Source of the DNA: Methylibium rhizosphaerae
GTDB taxonomy: Bacteria; Pseudomonadota; Gammaproteobacteria; Burkholderiales; Burkholderiaceae_C
Length of the DNA stretch: 64,000 bases
Reading direction: 5' to 3'
Assembly (NCBI RefSeq): GCF_006386545.1
Contig: NZ_SWAR01000027.1
Span: 62,001-126,000 of the forward strand
Notes under the pieces: model-generated
Told to the model about the DNA's origin: nothing
What the model saw: the letters and a program-made list of their open reading frames with translations, nothing else
The model's database searches: none
Program-made: the position numbers and the translations under genes
Shown: piece after piece, positions 17,501 through 26,590 of the stretch
How positions within the stretch are numbered: position 1 is the first letter of the stretch
Layout: each line of letters begins with the position of its first letter

Positions 17501-18367
17501 TCAGGTCTCCAGCTTCAGCAGCCGCATCGCGTTGTTCTTCAGGATCCCCGGCTTCACCTCGTCGCGAAAGCCGGCCTCCTCGAAGTCCTTCATCCAGCGG
17601 TCGGGGGTGATGAGCGGGTAGTCGCTGCCGAACAGCACGCGGTCCTTGAGCAGGGTGTTGGCGTACTGCACCAGCTGCTGCGGAAAGTACTTCGGGCTCC
17701 AGCCTGAAAGGTCGATCCAGACGTTGGGCTTGTGCATGGCCACGCTCAGCGCCTCGTCCTGCCAGGGCCAGCTCGGGTGGGCGATGACGATCTGCATGTC
17801 GGGGAAGTCGATCGCCACGTCGTCGAGATGGATCGGGTTCGAATACTCGAGCCGCAGGCCGCCGCCGCAGCGCATGCCGGAGCCGATGCCCGAATGCCCG
17901 CTGTGGAAGATGGCCGGCAGGTTGTGCTCGGCGATCACCTCGTAGATCGGCCAGGCCATCTTGTCCTGCGGGTAGAAGCCCTGCACCGTCGGGTGGAACT
18001 TGAAGCCCTTGACGCCGTGTTCCTCGATGAGCCGGCGGGCCTCGCGCGCGCCCATCTTGCCCTTGTGCGGGTCGATCGAGGCGAAGGCGATCATCACGTC
18101 GGGGTTCTTGGCCGCGGCTTCGGCGATCTCCTCGTTGGGGATGCGGCGACGCCCGAGGTTGGCCTCGGCGTCGACCATGAACATCACCAGGCCGATCTTG
18201 CGTTCACGGTAGTAGTCGATCGACTCCTGGATGGTGGGCCTGCGGCTCGAGCGGAAGTACTTGTCGGCCGCGCGGTCGTATTCCTCGCCGTACTTGTCGA
18301 AGGGGTTCCAGCAGGACACCTCGGCATGGGTGTGGATGTCGATGGCAATGAGTTCGTTGGCGTTCAC
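17501..18367 (-). CDS. Amidohydrolase-2 family protein (ACMSD-like TIM barrel)
   Basis: The 288-residue metal-dependent TIM barrel has the N-terminal metal motif IAIDIHTHAE, then FKFHPTVQGF, IFHSGHSG, VIAHPSWPWQDEAL and the late Asp in LFGSDYPLITPDRW. This subfamily includes hydrolases and non-oxidative decarboxylases of aromatic or oxo acids. A GTG start at 18367 overlaps the upstream esterase stop by four bases, indicating translational coupling, so the pair should act on related substrates. A decarboxylase acting on an aromatic acid is possible but not shown. Confidence 0.75.
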   Translation of the reverse strand: MNANELIAIDIHTHAEVSCWNPFDKYGEEYDRAADKYFRSSRRPTIQESIDYYRERKIGLVMFMVDAEANLGRRRIPNEEIAEAAAKNPDVMIAFASIDPHKGKMGAREARRLIEEHGVKGFKFHPTVQGFYPQDKMAWPIYEVIAEHNLPAIFHSGHSGIGSGMRCGGGLRLEYSNPIHLDDVAIDFPDMQIVIAHPSWPWQDEALSVAMHKPNVWIDLSGWSPKYFPQQLVQYANTLLKDRVLFGSDYPLITPDRWMKDFEEAGFRDEVKPGILKNNAMRLLKLET

Positions 18368-20076
18368 GGTTTCGGCTCTCGGCAAGTGAAGTTGTCGGCG
18401 CTTTCGATGTCGCCGCTGCCCTTGTAGGCGGCGACCTGGGGGTAAGGGCACAGGGGCCGGGTGCGGGCAGGCGACCAGTGGGCCGGCAGCTCATTGTTCA
18501 CCCCGCCGGGGTTGCCCGGGCCACGCACGCCGGCAACGACCGCATCGGGTGCCCGGCCTTGTTCGACCCAGCCCACCAGCGCGCCCAGCATGTCGAACTG
18601 GTCGGTGGCCGGGCCGCCGCGGCAATGGTTCATGCCGGGCACCGGGAAGTAGCGGGCGAAGCCCGCGGCGCTGCCGCCGTGGCGCCGGGCCAGTGCGTCG
18701 TACCAGGCGGCAGTGTCGTCGGACGAGAACACCGCGTCGCTCGTGCCGTGATAGACGAGCAGCTTGGCGCCGCGGTTCTTCAGCGCCGACAGGTCGGTCG
18801 CATCCGGCGGCGTCATGAAGGCCATCGACGACTCGGTGAAGGTCTTGTCGCTGGCGAATATCTTCGGCCCGTCGCGCCCGATGTCGAAGGCCAGGGCGAA
18901 TGCCTTGGGGTCCTGGGCGGCGCTGGCATCGGCCGGCGGCGTCTGGAAGACGTAGGCCACCGCCACCGGGTCGCGGTTGGTCACCGAATACACGAACTCC
19001 CAGTTCGCCCAGTCGGTGCCGGTGATGCCCGCATCAAAGGGGAAGCTCGCATACAAGGGCTGCCCGGCCGCATTGCGCATGCCGCCGAACACGCGTGCCA
19101 GCACCTGCTTCTGGCCGGCCGACAGGCAGCTGCCGTCGCGGCCGCCCGCACAGGTGGGCACGTCGCGGGCGAGGTCGAAGGCGCGCTGGCAGGCGGCGCC
19201 TGCGGCGACGATGCCGTCGGGCGCGCCGTCCAGCGCGTCGCACCGGGCCAGCACCGCATCGGCCACCAGCTTGCGCTCGGCCGGTGAGAAGGCGGTGGCG
19301 AGGTCGGGCCCGGTGGCCAGCGTGGCGTACTGCTGCGCGCCGTAGAGCTGCGCCACCGCGGCCTTGGGCAGGTTGAAGCCGGGGTTGCCGGCCAGCACGC
19401 CGTCGTACTGGTCGGCAAGACGCGAAGCGGCCACCATCGCATGGCGTCCGCCGTTGGAGCAGCCGCCGATGTACGACCGGTCGGGGGCCTTGGCATAGGC
19501 TGCCCGGATCAGCGACTTCGCCATCGGCGTGAGCTTGCCCACCGCCTGGTAGCCGTAGTCGAGCCGCGCCTGCGGGTCGAGGCCGAACAGCGGCAGCTGG
19601 CTCACGTTGTGGCCGGCGTCCGAGCTCAGCACCGCAAAGCCCTGGTGCAGCGCATGCGTGAGCGGGCCGCCGCCGCTCACCGCGCCGACGGCAGGCTGCA
19701 CGAAGCCGTCGAGCCCGCCGTTGCCCTGGTGGAAGAAGCGGCCGTTCCACTCGCGCGGCAACCGCATCTCGAAGCCGGTCGCATAGGTCTTGCCGTCCAC
19801 CGGGCTGGTGCGCTCGAACATGCGGCCGGTGACGAGGCAATGCTCGGCCACGTCGCGCCCGCCCACTTTCTGTGCTCCAGCCGGCACGACCGAAGCCGCG
19901 GTGAGGGTGGTGTGGGCGAAGCTGAACTGCGACGGCAGTTCGGTGCAGGCGCGCAGCGTGGCCGGGGTGGCGGGTGCAAGCTGCGGAGCTTGCTGGCGCG
20001 AGGGCGTGCCGCAGGCGGCCAGCAGCCAGGCGACGGCCAGGATGAGCCCCAGGCCTGCACTACGTCGTATCGTCAT
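18364..20076 (-). CDS. Tannase/feruloyl esterase family lipoprotein
   Basis: The 570-residue product begins with a lipoprotein signal (LILAVAWLLAACG, lipobox Cys about residue 22) and contains the tannase-family hydrolase: nucleophile serine in SYIGGCSNGGRHAMVAASR, late Asp in YHGTSDAVFSSDDT and His in PVPGMNHCRGG. Family members hydrolyse gallate, ferulate or related aromatic esters. Anchoring in the envelope would let it release hydroxycinnamates that feed the divergent fcs cluster. It is divergently transcribed from the crotonase gene across a 229-bp AT-richer gap. Confidence 0.83.
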   Translation of the reverse strand: MTIRRSAGLGLILAVAWLLAACGTPSRQQAPQLAPATPATLRACTELPSQFSFAHTTLTAASVVPAGAQKVGGRDVAEHCLVTGRMFERTSPVDGKTYATGFEMRLPREWNGRFFHQGNGGLDGFVQPAVGAVSGGGPLTHALHQGFAVLSSDAGHNVSQLPLFGLDPQARLDYGYQAVGKLTPMAKSLIRAAYAKAPDRSYIGGCSNGGRHAMVAASRLADQYDGVLAGNPGFNLPKAAVAQLYGAQQYATLATGPDLATAFSPAERKLVADAVLARCDALDGAPDGIVAAGAACQRAFDLARDVPTCAGGRDGSCLSAGQKQVLARVFGGMRNAAGQPLYASFPFDAGITGTDWANWEFVYSVTNRDPVAVAYVFQTPPADASAAQDPKAFALAFDIGRDGPKIFASDKTFTESSMAFMTPPDATDLSALKNRGAKLLVYHGTSDAVFSSDDTAAWYDALARRHGGSAAGFARYFPVPGMNHCRGGPATDQFDMLGALVGWVEQGRAPDAVVAGVRGPGNPGGVNNELPAHWSPARTRPLCPYPQVAAYKGSGDIESADNFTCREPKP

Positions 20077-20260
20077 GTCCGTCTCCTCGGCCTGGTGTTG
20101 CCCCGGGTGTCGTTCGCACCAGGTTGTTTAAGTTAGTTAATCAAAATGATGTCGACTTTCCGGGGTTTCCCTGAGTGGACCACCCCGCCGTGCGATCCAC
20201 GAATCTCCTCTAAGTGCACAGCCTGATCGATGCGGGTTTACCCGCAAAGCACACCCCACC

Positions 20261-20287
20261 CAATTGATTAGCATTGTTAACCAATTG
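20261..20287. promoter_or_regulatory. Imperfect inverted repeat, likely MarR-type operator
   Basis: CAATTGATTAG at 20261-20271 is matched by TTAACCAATTG at 20277-20287, an 11-bp arm with two mismatches, just before the crotonase start at 20306. A related TTAGTTAATCAAAA lies at 20133-20146 near the divergent esterase. AT-rich palindromes of this kind are typical MarR sites, and a MarR gene ends the cluster. Confidence 0.5.
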
Positions 20288-20305
20288 AAGACTGAGCTCG
20301 TTCAC

Positions 20306-21115
20306 ATGACTTCCGCTTCCGCCCCCAACTCGCTTCTTTCCGCGCTCGACCTGCTGAAGATCGAACTCGACGGCGCCATCGCCCACGTGCGGCTCAACCG
20401 CCCGGTCAAGCGCAACGCGGTGAACGACACGCTGGTCACCCAGCTGCACACCTGCTTCATCAACCTGCCCGAGGCCGTGCGAGCGGTGGTGCTCTCGGGC
20501 GAAGGCGAACACTTCTGCGCCGGGCTCGACCTGTCGGAGCTCGGCGAACGCAGCGTGTTCGAAGGCGTGGCGCATTCGCGCATGTGGCATGCGGCGCTCG
20601 ACCAGGCGCAGTTCGGCCGCGTGCCGGTGGTGGCGGTGCTGCATGGCGCGGTGGTGGGCGGCGGGCTCGAGATCGCGAGCGCCTGCCACATCCGCGTGGC
20701 CGAATCGAGCACCTTCTACGGCCTGCCCGAAGGCCAGCGCGGCCTGTTCGTGGGCGGCGGCGGTTCGGCCCGGGTGCCCCGCCTCATTGGCGCCTCGCGC
20801 ATGGCCGACATGATGCTGACCGGCCGCGTGCTCGACGCCGAGGAAGGCCAGGCGGTCGGCCTGTCGCACTACCGCGTGGCCGACGGCGCCGGCGTCGCCA
20901 AGGGCATCGAGCTGGCCCGCAAGATCGCCACCAATGCGCCGCTGTCCAACTTCGCGGTGATGCAGGCGCTGCCGCGCATCGCCGACCTGTCGCAGCCCGA
21001 CGGGCTGTTCGTCGAATCGCTCATGGCCGCCATTGCCCAGGGCGATGACGCCGCCAAGCAGCGCATGCGCGACTTCCTCGAAAAGCGCGCGGGCAAGGTA
21101 GCCAAGCAGGGATGA
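20306..21115 (+). CDS. ech: Enoyl-CoA hydratase/crotonase-family protein (feruloyl-CoA hydratase/lyase candidate)
   Basis: The 269-residue crotonase has HVRLNRPVKRNAV, the oxyanion-hole strand HFCAGLDLSELG, HGAVVGGGLEIASACHIRVA, and the catalytic Glu in GLPEGQRGLFVGGGG. The second crotonase glutamate position appears as Asp (RMADMMLTG). Hydratase-lyases acting on feruloyl-CoA rely on the first glutamate, and the neighbour is feruloyl-CoA synthase. The likely reaction is hydration of feruloyl-CoA, with or without retro-aldol cleavage to vanillin. Sequence resemblance to classical Pseudomonas Ech is low, so lyase activity is inference. The ATG at 20306 was chosen because it precedes the conserved domain. 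Confidence 0.75.
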   Translation: MTSASAPNSLLSALDLLKIELDGAIAHVRLNRPVKRNAVNDTLVTQLHTCFINLPEAVRAVVLSGEGEHFCAGLDLSELGERSVFEGVAHSRMWHAALDQAQFGRVPVVAVLHGAVVGGGLEIASACHIRVAESSTFYGLPEGQRGLFVGGGGSARVPRLIGASRMADMMLTGRVLDAEEGQAVGLSHYRVADGAGVAKGIELARKIATNAPLSNFAVMQALPRIADLSQPDGLFVESLMAAIAQGDDAAKQRMRDFLEKRAGKVAKQG

Positions 21116-22974
21116 ACGCGATGGCCGCTCCGAAATACCGTGGGTCGCGTGTTGGCGGCTGTGTAGGCGCCACGCTGGAAGAACGACCCGGCGGGGTGCA
21201 GGTGCTGCGCTCCACCGAACCGCTGGGAGCCTACCCCCAGCGCCTGACCGACAAGCTGGTGCACTGGGCCGCCGAAGCACCCGACCGCACCTTCGTGGCC
21301 AAGCGCCGCAACGGCGGCGACTGGGAACGCATCAGCTATGCGCAGATGCTGGAGCGCGCCCGTGCGGTGGGCCAGGCGCTGGTGCAGCGCGGGTTGTCGG
21401 TCGAGCGGCCGATCGCGATCCTGTCCGACAACGACCTGGAACACCTCACGCTGGCCCTCGGCGCCATGTGGGCCGGCGTGCCCTATGTGCCGGTGTCTCC
21501 CGCCTATTCGCTGGTGTCGCAGGACTACGGCAAGCTGAAGCACATCGTGGCCACGGTGACGCCGGGGCTGGTGTTCGCCAGCGGCCCGGCCTACGGCAAG
21601 GCCATCGCGGCGGCGGTGGCGAACGACGTGGAAGTGGTGCTGACCCTGGGCTCTCTCGAAGGGCGCGAGGCCACGCCATTCGCCGCCCTGCTCGACACCG
21701 AGCCCGGCCCGCAGGTCGATGCGGCGCAGGCGCAGGTCGGCCCGGACACCATCGTCAAGTTCCTGTTCACCTCCGGCTCGACCAAGGCGCCCAAGGGCGT
21801 GATCAACACCCAGCGCATGATCTGCGCCAACCAGCAGATGCTGCGCCAGAGCATGGCCTTCCTGGCCGACGAGCCGCCGGTGCTGGTGGACTGGCTGCCG
21901 TGGAACCACACCTTCGGCGGCAACCACAACGTGGGCATCACGCTCTACAACGGCGGCACGCTCTACATCGACGAGGGCAAGCCCACCGCCACCGGCATGG
22001 CCGAGACGCTGCGCAACCTGCGCGAGATCTCGCCCACCGTGTACTTCAACGTGCCCAAGGGTTTCGAGGAACTCGCCGCCGCGATGGAAACCGACGACGT
22101 GCTGCGCGAGTCGCTGTTCCGCCGCGTGCAGGCCTTCATGTTCGCCGGCGCCGGCCTTTCGCAGGCGGTGTGGGACCAGCTCGACCGGCTGGGCGAACGC
22201 ACCATCGGCGCCCGCGTGCCGGTGATCACCGGCCTGGGCATGACCGAAACCGCGCCCTCGTGCATGTTCGCGCTCAAGGGCAGCGAGGTGCGCTCGGGCC
22301 ACATCGGCCTGCCCTGCCCCGGCGTGGACGTGAAGCTGGTGCCGGTGGACGGCAAGGTGGAAGTGCGCTTCCGCGGCCCCAATGTCATGCCGGGCTACTG
22401 GCGCCAGAGCGAGCTCACCGCCGAGGCCTTCGACGAGGAGGGGTACTACCGCACCGGCGACGCGGTGAAGTACGTGGACCCGACCGATCCGCAGAAGGGC
22501 CTGCTGTTCGATGGCCGCATCGCGGAAGACTTCAAGCTTGCCACCGGCACCTTCGTGAGCGTGGGCCCGCTGCGCGCCAGGATCATTGCGGCCGGCGCCC
22601 CGTGCGTGCAGGACGCGGTGATCACCGGACTCAACCGCAACGAGCTCGGCATGCTGGTGTTCCCGCGGCTCGACGAATGCCGCAAGCTGGCCGGCCTGCC
22701 GGCCTCGACACCCGCGCCGGAGGTGCTGCACCACCCGAAGGTGCGCGAGTTCTTCCAGCAGCTCACCGACGAGCTGTGGCGCACCGGCACCGGCAGCGCC
22801 AACCGCGTGGCGCGCGCCCACGTGCTGGCCGAGCCGCCTTCCATCGACAAGGGCGAGGTCACCGACAAGGGCTCCATCAACCAGCGCGCGGTGCTCACCC
22901 ATCGCGCCTCGCTGGTCGAGGCGCTGTACGAGGGCGCGGGCAGCGACCCCTATGTGATCCTGGCTCGCAAGTGA
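21112..22974 (+). CDS. fcs: Feruloyl-CoA synthase
   Basis: The 620-residue AMP-forming acyl-CoA synthetase has the P-loop FLFTSGSTKAPKGVINTQRM, VDWLPWNHTFGGNHNVGI, the adenylate motif GLGMTETAPS and YYRTGDAVKY. These blocks are characteristic of the feruloyl-CoA synthase subgroup. It activates ferulate and other hydroxycinnamates with ATP and CoA in the cytoplasm. It overlaps the crotonase stop by four bases (ATGA at 21112-21115), so the two are translationally coupled. Confidence 0.9.
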   Translation: MNAMAAPKYRGSRVGGCVGATLEERPGGVQVLRSTEPLGAYPQRLTDKLVHWAAEAPDRTFVAKRRNGGDWERISYAQMLERARAVGQALVQRGLSVERPIAILSDNDLEHLTLALGAMWAGVPYVPVSPAYSLVSQDYGKLKHIVATVTPGLVFASGPAYGKAIAAAVANDVEVVLTLGSLEGREATPFAALLDTEPGPQVDAAQAQVGPDTIVKFLFTSGSTKAPKGVINTQRMICANQQMLRQSMAFLADEPPVLVDWLPWNHTFGGNHNVGITLYNGGTLYIDEGKPTATGMAETLRNLREISPTVYFNVPKGFEELAAAMETDDVLRESLFRRVQAFMFAGAGLSQAVWDQLDRLGERTIGARVPVITGLGMTETAPSCMFALKGSEVRSGHIGLPCPGVDVKLVPVDGKVEVRFRGPNVMPGYWRQSELTAEAFDEEGYYRTGDAVKYVDPTDPQKGLLFDGRIAEDFKLATGTFVSVGPLRARIIAAGAPCVQDAVITGLNRNELGMLVFPRLDECRKLAGLPASTPAPEVLHHPKVREFFQQLTDELWRTGTGSANRVARAHVLAEPPSIDKGEVTDKGSINQRAVLTHRASLVEALYEGAGSDPYVILARK

Positions 22975-22990
22975 AAGAAGGAACGCATCC

Positions 22991-23755
22991 ATGAAGATCC
23001 AGGGCAAGGCCGTCATCGTGACCGGCGGCGGCTCCGGGCTCGGCGCCGAAACCGCACGCGAGCTGGCACGGCAGGGCGCCAAGGTGGCGGTGCTCGACGT
23101 CAATGCCGAAGGGGCCCAGGCGGTCGCGCAGGAGATCGGCGGGCTCGGCCTGCGCTGCGACATCACCGATTCGGCCAGCGTGGAGCAGGCCATCGCCGCG
23201 ACCCGCGAAGCCTTCGGGCCGGTGCGCGCCCTCATGAACGTGGCCGGCATCGGCGGCGCCAGGCGGGTGGTCGGCAAGGACGGCAGTGCCATGCCGCTCG
23301 AGGACTTCAAGCGCGTGATCGACGTGAACCTCGTCGGCACCTTCAACGCCATCCGCCTCGCCGCTGCCGAAATGGCGAAGAACGAGCCGCTCGAAGACGG
23401 CGAACGCGGCGTGATCGTGAACACCGCGTCCGTGGCCGCTTTCGACGGCCAGGTGGGCCAGGAAGCCTATGCCGCCTCGAAGGGCGGGCTGGTGTCGCTG
23501 ACGCTGCCGCTGGCGCGCGACCTGGCGCAGCATGGGGTGCGGGTGTGCACCATCGCACCGGGGCTGTTCCTCACGCCGCTGCTCCACAAGCTGCCCGAGG
23601 ACGTGCAGCAGTCGCTGGCGTCCAGCATCCCGTTCCCCAAGCGGCTGGGCAAGCCGGAAGAGTTTGCGCAGCTGGCCGCCCACATCGTGGCCAATGCATC
23701 ATTGAACGGAGAAGTCGTCCGCCTGGACGGCGCCCTGCGCCTGCCCCCGAGGTAG
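22991..23755 (+). CDS. SDR 3-hydroxyacyl-CoA dehydrogenase (HSD10-like)
   Basis: The 254-residue short-chain dehydrogenase has VIVTGGGSGLGAETAREL, Asp at the end of beta-2 (VAVLDVNAE, indicating NAD), MNVAGIGGA, and the Ser-Tyr-Lys set in VNTASVAAFDGQVGQEAYAASKGG. It resembles type-10 17beta-HSD / 3-hydroxyacyl-CoA dehydrogenases. Placed 16 bp after fcs, it suggests oxidation of a 3-hydroxy-acyl-CoA intermediate, i.e. a beta-oxidative branch of hydroxycinnamate breakdown. The substrate is inferred from context. Confidence 0.82.
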   Translation: MKIQGKAVIVTGGGSGLGAETARELARQGAKVAVLDVNAEGAQAVAQEIGGLGLRCDITDSASVEQAIAATREAFGPVRALMNVAGIGGARRVVGKDGSAMPLEDFKRVIDVNLVGTFNAIRLAAAEMAKNEPLEDGERGVIVNTASVAAFDGQVGQEAYAASKGGLVSLTLPLARDLAQHGVRVCTIAPGLFLTPLLHKLPEDVQQSLASSIPFPKRLGKPEEFAQLAAHIVANASLNGEVVRLDGALRLPPR

Positions 23756-23763
23756 TGACCAGT

Positions 23764-23798
23764 CACTGGTCACTGGTCACTGGTCACTCGTCACTGGT
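23764..23798 (+). repeat. Five tandem 7-bp repeats (CACTGGT) upstream of a Bug gene
   Basis: CACTGGT is repeated five times without gaps, the fourth copy being CACTCGT. An adjoining GTGACCAG at 23755-23762 pairs with CTGGTCAC at 23766-23773. It lies in the 67-bp gap between the SDR and the Bug receptor, immediately before its AAGGAG. Confidence 0.9.
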
Positions 23799-23822
23799 CA
23801 CAACCCAAAAAAGGAGACAAGC

Positions 23823-24815
23823 ATGTGGAATCGCAGACAGTTCATCAACACGGTGGCCACGGGCGCGGCCGCGAGCGCACTGCCGCTGCGCGCGGTCGCA
23901 CAGGCATCGCCGACGCTGGAGCTTGCCAAGCTGGTGGTCGGCTTCCCGGCCGGCGGCACCACCGACGCGGTGACGCGCCGCATCGCTGAAAAGATGCGCG
24001 GCGTGTATGCGAAGAGCGTCATCGTCGAGAACAAGCCCGGCGCCGGCGGCCGCATCGCGGCCGAGATGGTGAAGAACACGCCGCCGGACGGCAGCACCTT
24101 CCTGCTCACGCCCGCGTCGATCATCACGCTGTATCCGCACGTCTACCAGAAGCTCGCCTACAACAGCTTCGAAGACTTCATCCCCGTCTCGACCGCCTGC
24201 ACCATCGCCTTCGGCTTCGGCGTGGGCCCGGCCGTGCCAGAAAGCGTGAAGACCATGAAGGACTTCCTCGCCTGGGCCAAGGCCAACCCGAAGGACGCGA
24301 ACTACGGCTCGCCGGCCACCGGCTCGCCGCCGCACTTCCTGGGCGCGCTGCTGTCGAAGGAAAGCGAGATCGACCTGAAGCATGTGCCCTATCGCGGCTC
24401 CGCCCCCGGCATCCAGGACCTGCTGGGCGGCCAGATCGCGTCGATGTCCTCGCCCATCGGCGACTACCTGCCGCACCTTGCTTCGGGCAAGCTGCGCCTG
24501 CTGGCCACCTCGGGCCCCAAGCGCTCGCGCTTCGCGCCCGACGTGCCCACCTACTCGGAGCTCGGCTACAAGGACATGAGCATCACCGAGTGGTACGGCT
24601 TCTTCGCGCCGGCCAGGACGCCCGCCGAACACATCAACCGCGCGGCGGCGGCCATCAAGGCCGCCTCGCAGGCGCAGGACGTGATCGACGGCTTCCTGCA
24701 GCTGGGCCTCGAAGCGGGCGCCAACACGCCGGCGCAGCTGTCGGCGTCGGTGAAGTCCGAGAACCAGGCCTGGGGGCCGATCGTCAAGCGGGTGGGCTTC
24801 ACGCCGGAGGCCTGA
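23823..24815 (+). CDS. Bug-family tripartite tricarboxylate-type solute receptor
   Basis: The 330-residue periplasmic receptor has an N-terminal MWNRRQFINTVATGAAASAL leader, which has a Tat-like RRQF start, and the Bug fold signatures VVGFPAGGTTDAVTRRIAE, VIVENKPGAGGRIAAEMV and PDGSTFLL. Bug proteins bind organic acids for TctAB-type uptake or for sensing; no tctAB is present here. Sitting between the hydroxyacyl-CoA and acyl-CoA dehydrogenase genes, it probably binds a hydroxycinnamate-type acid. AAGGAG lies eight bases before the ATG. Confidence 0.88.
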   Translation: MWNRRQFINTVATGAAASALPLRAVAQASPTLELAKLVVGFPAGGTTDAVTRRIAEKMRGVYAKSVIVENKPGAGGRIAAEMVKNTPPDGSTFLLTPASIITLYPHVYQKLAYNSFEDFIPVSTACTIAFGFGVGPAVPESVKTMKDFLAWAKANPKDANYGSPATGSPPHFLGALLSKESEIDLKHVPYRGSAPGIQDLLGGQIASMSSPIGDYLPHLASGKLRLLATSGPKRSRFAPDVPTYSELGYKDMSITEWYGFFAPARTPAEHINRAAAAIKAASQAQDVIDGFLQLGLEAGANTPAQLSASVKSENQAWGPIVKRVGFTPEA

Positions 24816-24821
24816 CCGGCG

Positions 24822-26555
24822 ATGTGGCACTACCGGCCGCCGCTGGCCGACATGCGGTTCGTGATCGAGCAGGTGCTGGACGCGCCGGCTCGATGGGCGG
24901 CCGGCGACAGCGGGCTCGATGCCGACACCGCCGCCCAGGTGCTCGAGGAAGCCGGCCGCTTTGCCGCCCAGGTGCTGCAGCCGGTGAATGCCGAGGGCGA
25001 CACCTGCGGCTGCCGCTGGGACGCGGGCCGGGTGAGCCTGCCGGCCGGCTATCGCCACGCGTATCGCCAGTTCGCCGAAGGCGGCTGGCCCGCCCTGGCC
25101 TGCGACCCCGAGTGGGGCGGCCAGGGCCTGCCCCAGCTCGTGAACATGGCGCTGTACGAGATGCTCAACAGCGCCTGCCATGCCTGGACCATGTACCCCG
25201 GCCTGGCCCATGGGGCCTACGAATGCCTCAAGGCGCACGGCACGCCCCTGCTGCAGCAGCGCTACCTGAAAAGGATCGTGAGCGGCGAGTGGCTCGCGAC
25301 CATGTGCCTCACCGAGGCCCATGCGGGCAGCGACCTGGGCCTGCTGCGCACCCGCGCCGAACCGCAGCCCGATGGCAGCGTCCGCGTGTCTGGCACCAAG
25401 ATCTTCATCTCCGGCGGCGAGCACGACCTCACCGACAACATCCTCCATCTCGTGTTGTGCCGCCTGCCCGATGCACCGCCCGGCAGCAAGGGCCTGTCGC
25501 TCGCGCTGGTGCCCCGCCTGCTGCCCGACGGCAGCGCCAACGGCGTGCGCTGCGACGGCATCGAAAGGAAGATGGGCATCAAGGGCAGCGCCACCTGCAC
25601 CCTGAGCTTCGAGGCGGCCACCGGCTGGCTCGTCGGCGAGCCGCACCGCGGCCTGGCCGCGATGTTCGTGATGATGAATGCCGCGCGGCTGCAGGTCGCG
25701 ATGCAGGGGCTGGGGCACCTGGAGATGGCCACACAGAACGCGCTGCGCTATGCGTTCGAGCGATTGCAGATGCGGGCGGCGCGCCGTCCGGAAGGCTCAC
25801 GCACCGGCCCGGCCGACCCGATTGCGCTGCACCCGGCGATGCGCCGCACGCTGTGGAAGCTGCAGGCGCACACCGAGGGCTCGCGGGTGCTCGCCTACTG
25901 GTGCGCGATGCTGCTCGACGAGCCGGCGGCGCAGGGCCATGTGGCCCTGCTCACGCCGGTGCTGAAGTCGCTGCTCACACGACTGGGCTTCGAAGGCGCC
26001 AGCGACGCGCAGCAGGTGTGGGGCGGCCATGGCTACCTGCACGACTGGGGCATCGAGCAGAGCGTGCGCGACGCACGCATCGCGCTCATCTACGAAGGCA
26101 CCAACGAGATCCAGGCGGTGGACCTGCTGCAGCGCAAGGTGCTGGGCGACGGCGGCGCCGCGCTCGGTGCGCTGCTCGACGAGCTGGCGCAGGAAGCGGC
26201 GTTGTGCGCCGAGCACCCGGCCACCGCCGCGGCCGGCACGGCGCTGCTCCAGCAGCTCGAAGCCGTGCGTCAGGCGACCGCGGCGCTGGTCGAAGGCCAT
26301 GCCGACGACACCGAATGGCCGCAGCGCGTGGCCGGCGACTACCTGAACGGCGTGGGCCTCGCGCTGCTCGCCTGGGCCTGGGCCCGCAGCGCCCGGGTGG
26401 CGCTGGCACAACCGGACGAGCGCCTGCGCGAGCACAAGCTCGCCATCGCACGCTACGGCCGGGAATGGCTGCTACCCGAAGCAAGCGCCTGCTGGCAACG
26501 CGTGCTGGCGCGCCATGCCGCCCTGCCCTGGCTCGACGAGGCGGCCGTGTCATGA
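24822..26555 (+). CDS. Acyl-CoA dehydrogenase (large, DmdC/AidB-like subgroup)
   Basis: The 577-residue flavoprotein has MCLTEAHAGSDLGLLRTRA, the FAD-binding GTKIFISGGEHDL, the QQVWGGHGYLHDWG block and the late active-site Glu in ALIYEGTNEIQAVDLL. The length and the 'acyl-CoA dehydrogenase-like' C-terminal extension match the DmdC-like group rather than short-chain enzymes of about 380 aa. It could desaturate side chains of dihydro-hydroxycinnamoyl-CoA (e.g. dihydroferuloyl-CoA) before Ech. That role is inferred from position, six bases after the Bug gene. Confidence 0.85.
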   Translation: MWHYRPPLADMRFVIEQVLDAPARWAAGDSGLDADTAAQVLEEAGRFAAQVLQPVNAEGDTCGCRWDAGRVSLPAGYRHAYRQFAEGGWPALACDPEWGGQGLPQLVNMALYEMLNSACHAWTMYPGLAHGAYECLKAHGTPLLQQRYLKRIVSGEWLATMCLTEAHAGSDLGLLRTRAEPQPDGSVRVSGTKIFISGGEHDLTDNILHLVLCRLPDAPPGSKGLSLALVPRLLPDGSANGVRCDGIERKMGIKGSATCTLSFEAATGWLVGEPHRGLAAMFVMMNAARLQVAMQGLGHLEMATQNALRYAFERLQMRAARRPEGSRTGPADPIALHPAMRRTLWKLQAHTEGSRVLAYWCAMLLDEPAAQGHVALLTPVLKSLLTRLGFEGASDAQQVWGGHGYLHDWGIEQSVRDARIALIYEGTNEIQAVDLLQRKVLGDGGAALGALLDELAQEAALCAEHPATAAAGTALLQQLEAVRQATAALVEGHADDTEWPQRVAGDYLNGVGLALLAWAWARSARVALAQPDERLREHKLAIARYGREWLLPEASACWQRVLARHAALPWLDEAAVS

Positions 26556-26590
26556 GACACCCTGTGTCGACCTGGATTTCGCTGGCCGCT

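Noticed and set aside
17834-17845. GGTTCGAAT resembling a tRNA T-loop
   Set aside because: It lies inside the amidohydrolase coding sequence and no acceptor or anticodon arms can be drawn around it.
20869-23424. Long minus-strand frame opposite crotonase, fcs and SDR genes
   Set aside because: It spans three convincing plus-strand genes and has no recognisable domain.
23764-23798. Tandem repeats considered as a CRISPR array
   Set aside because: Units are only 7 bp and contiguous, with no spacers.
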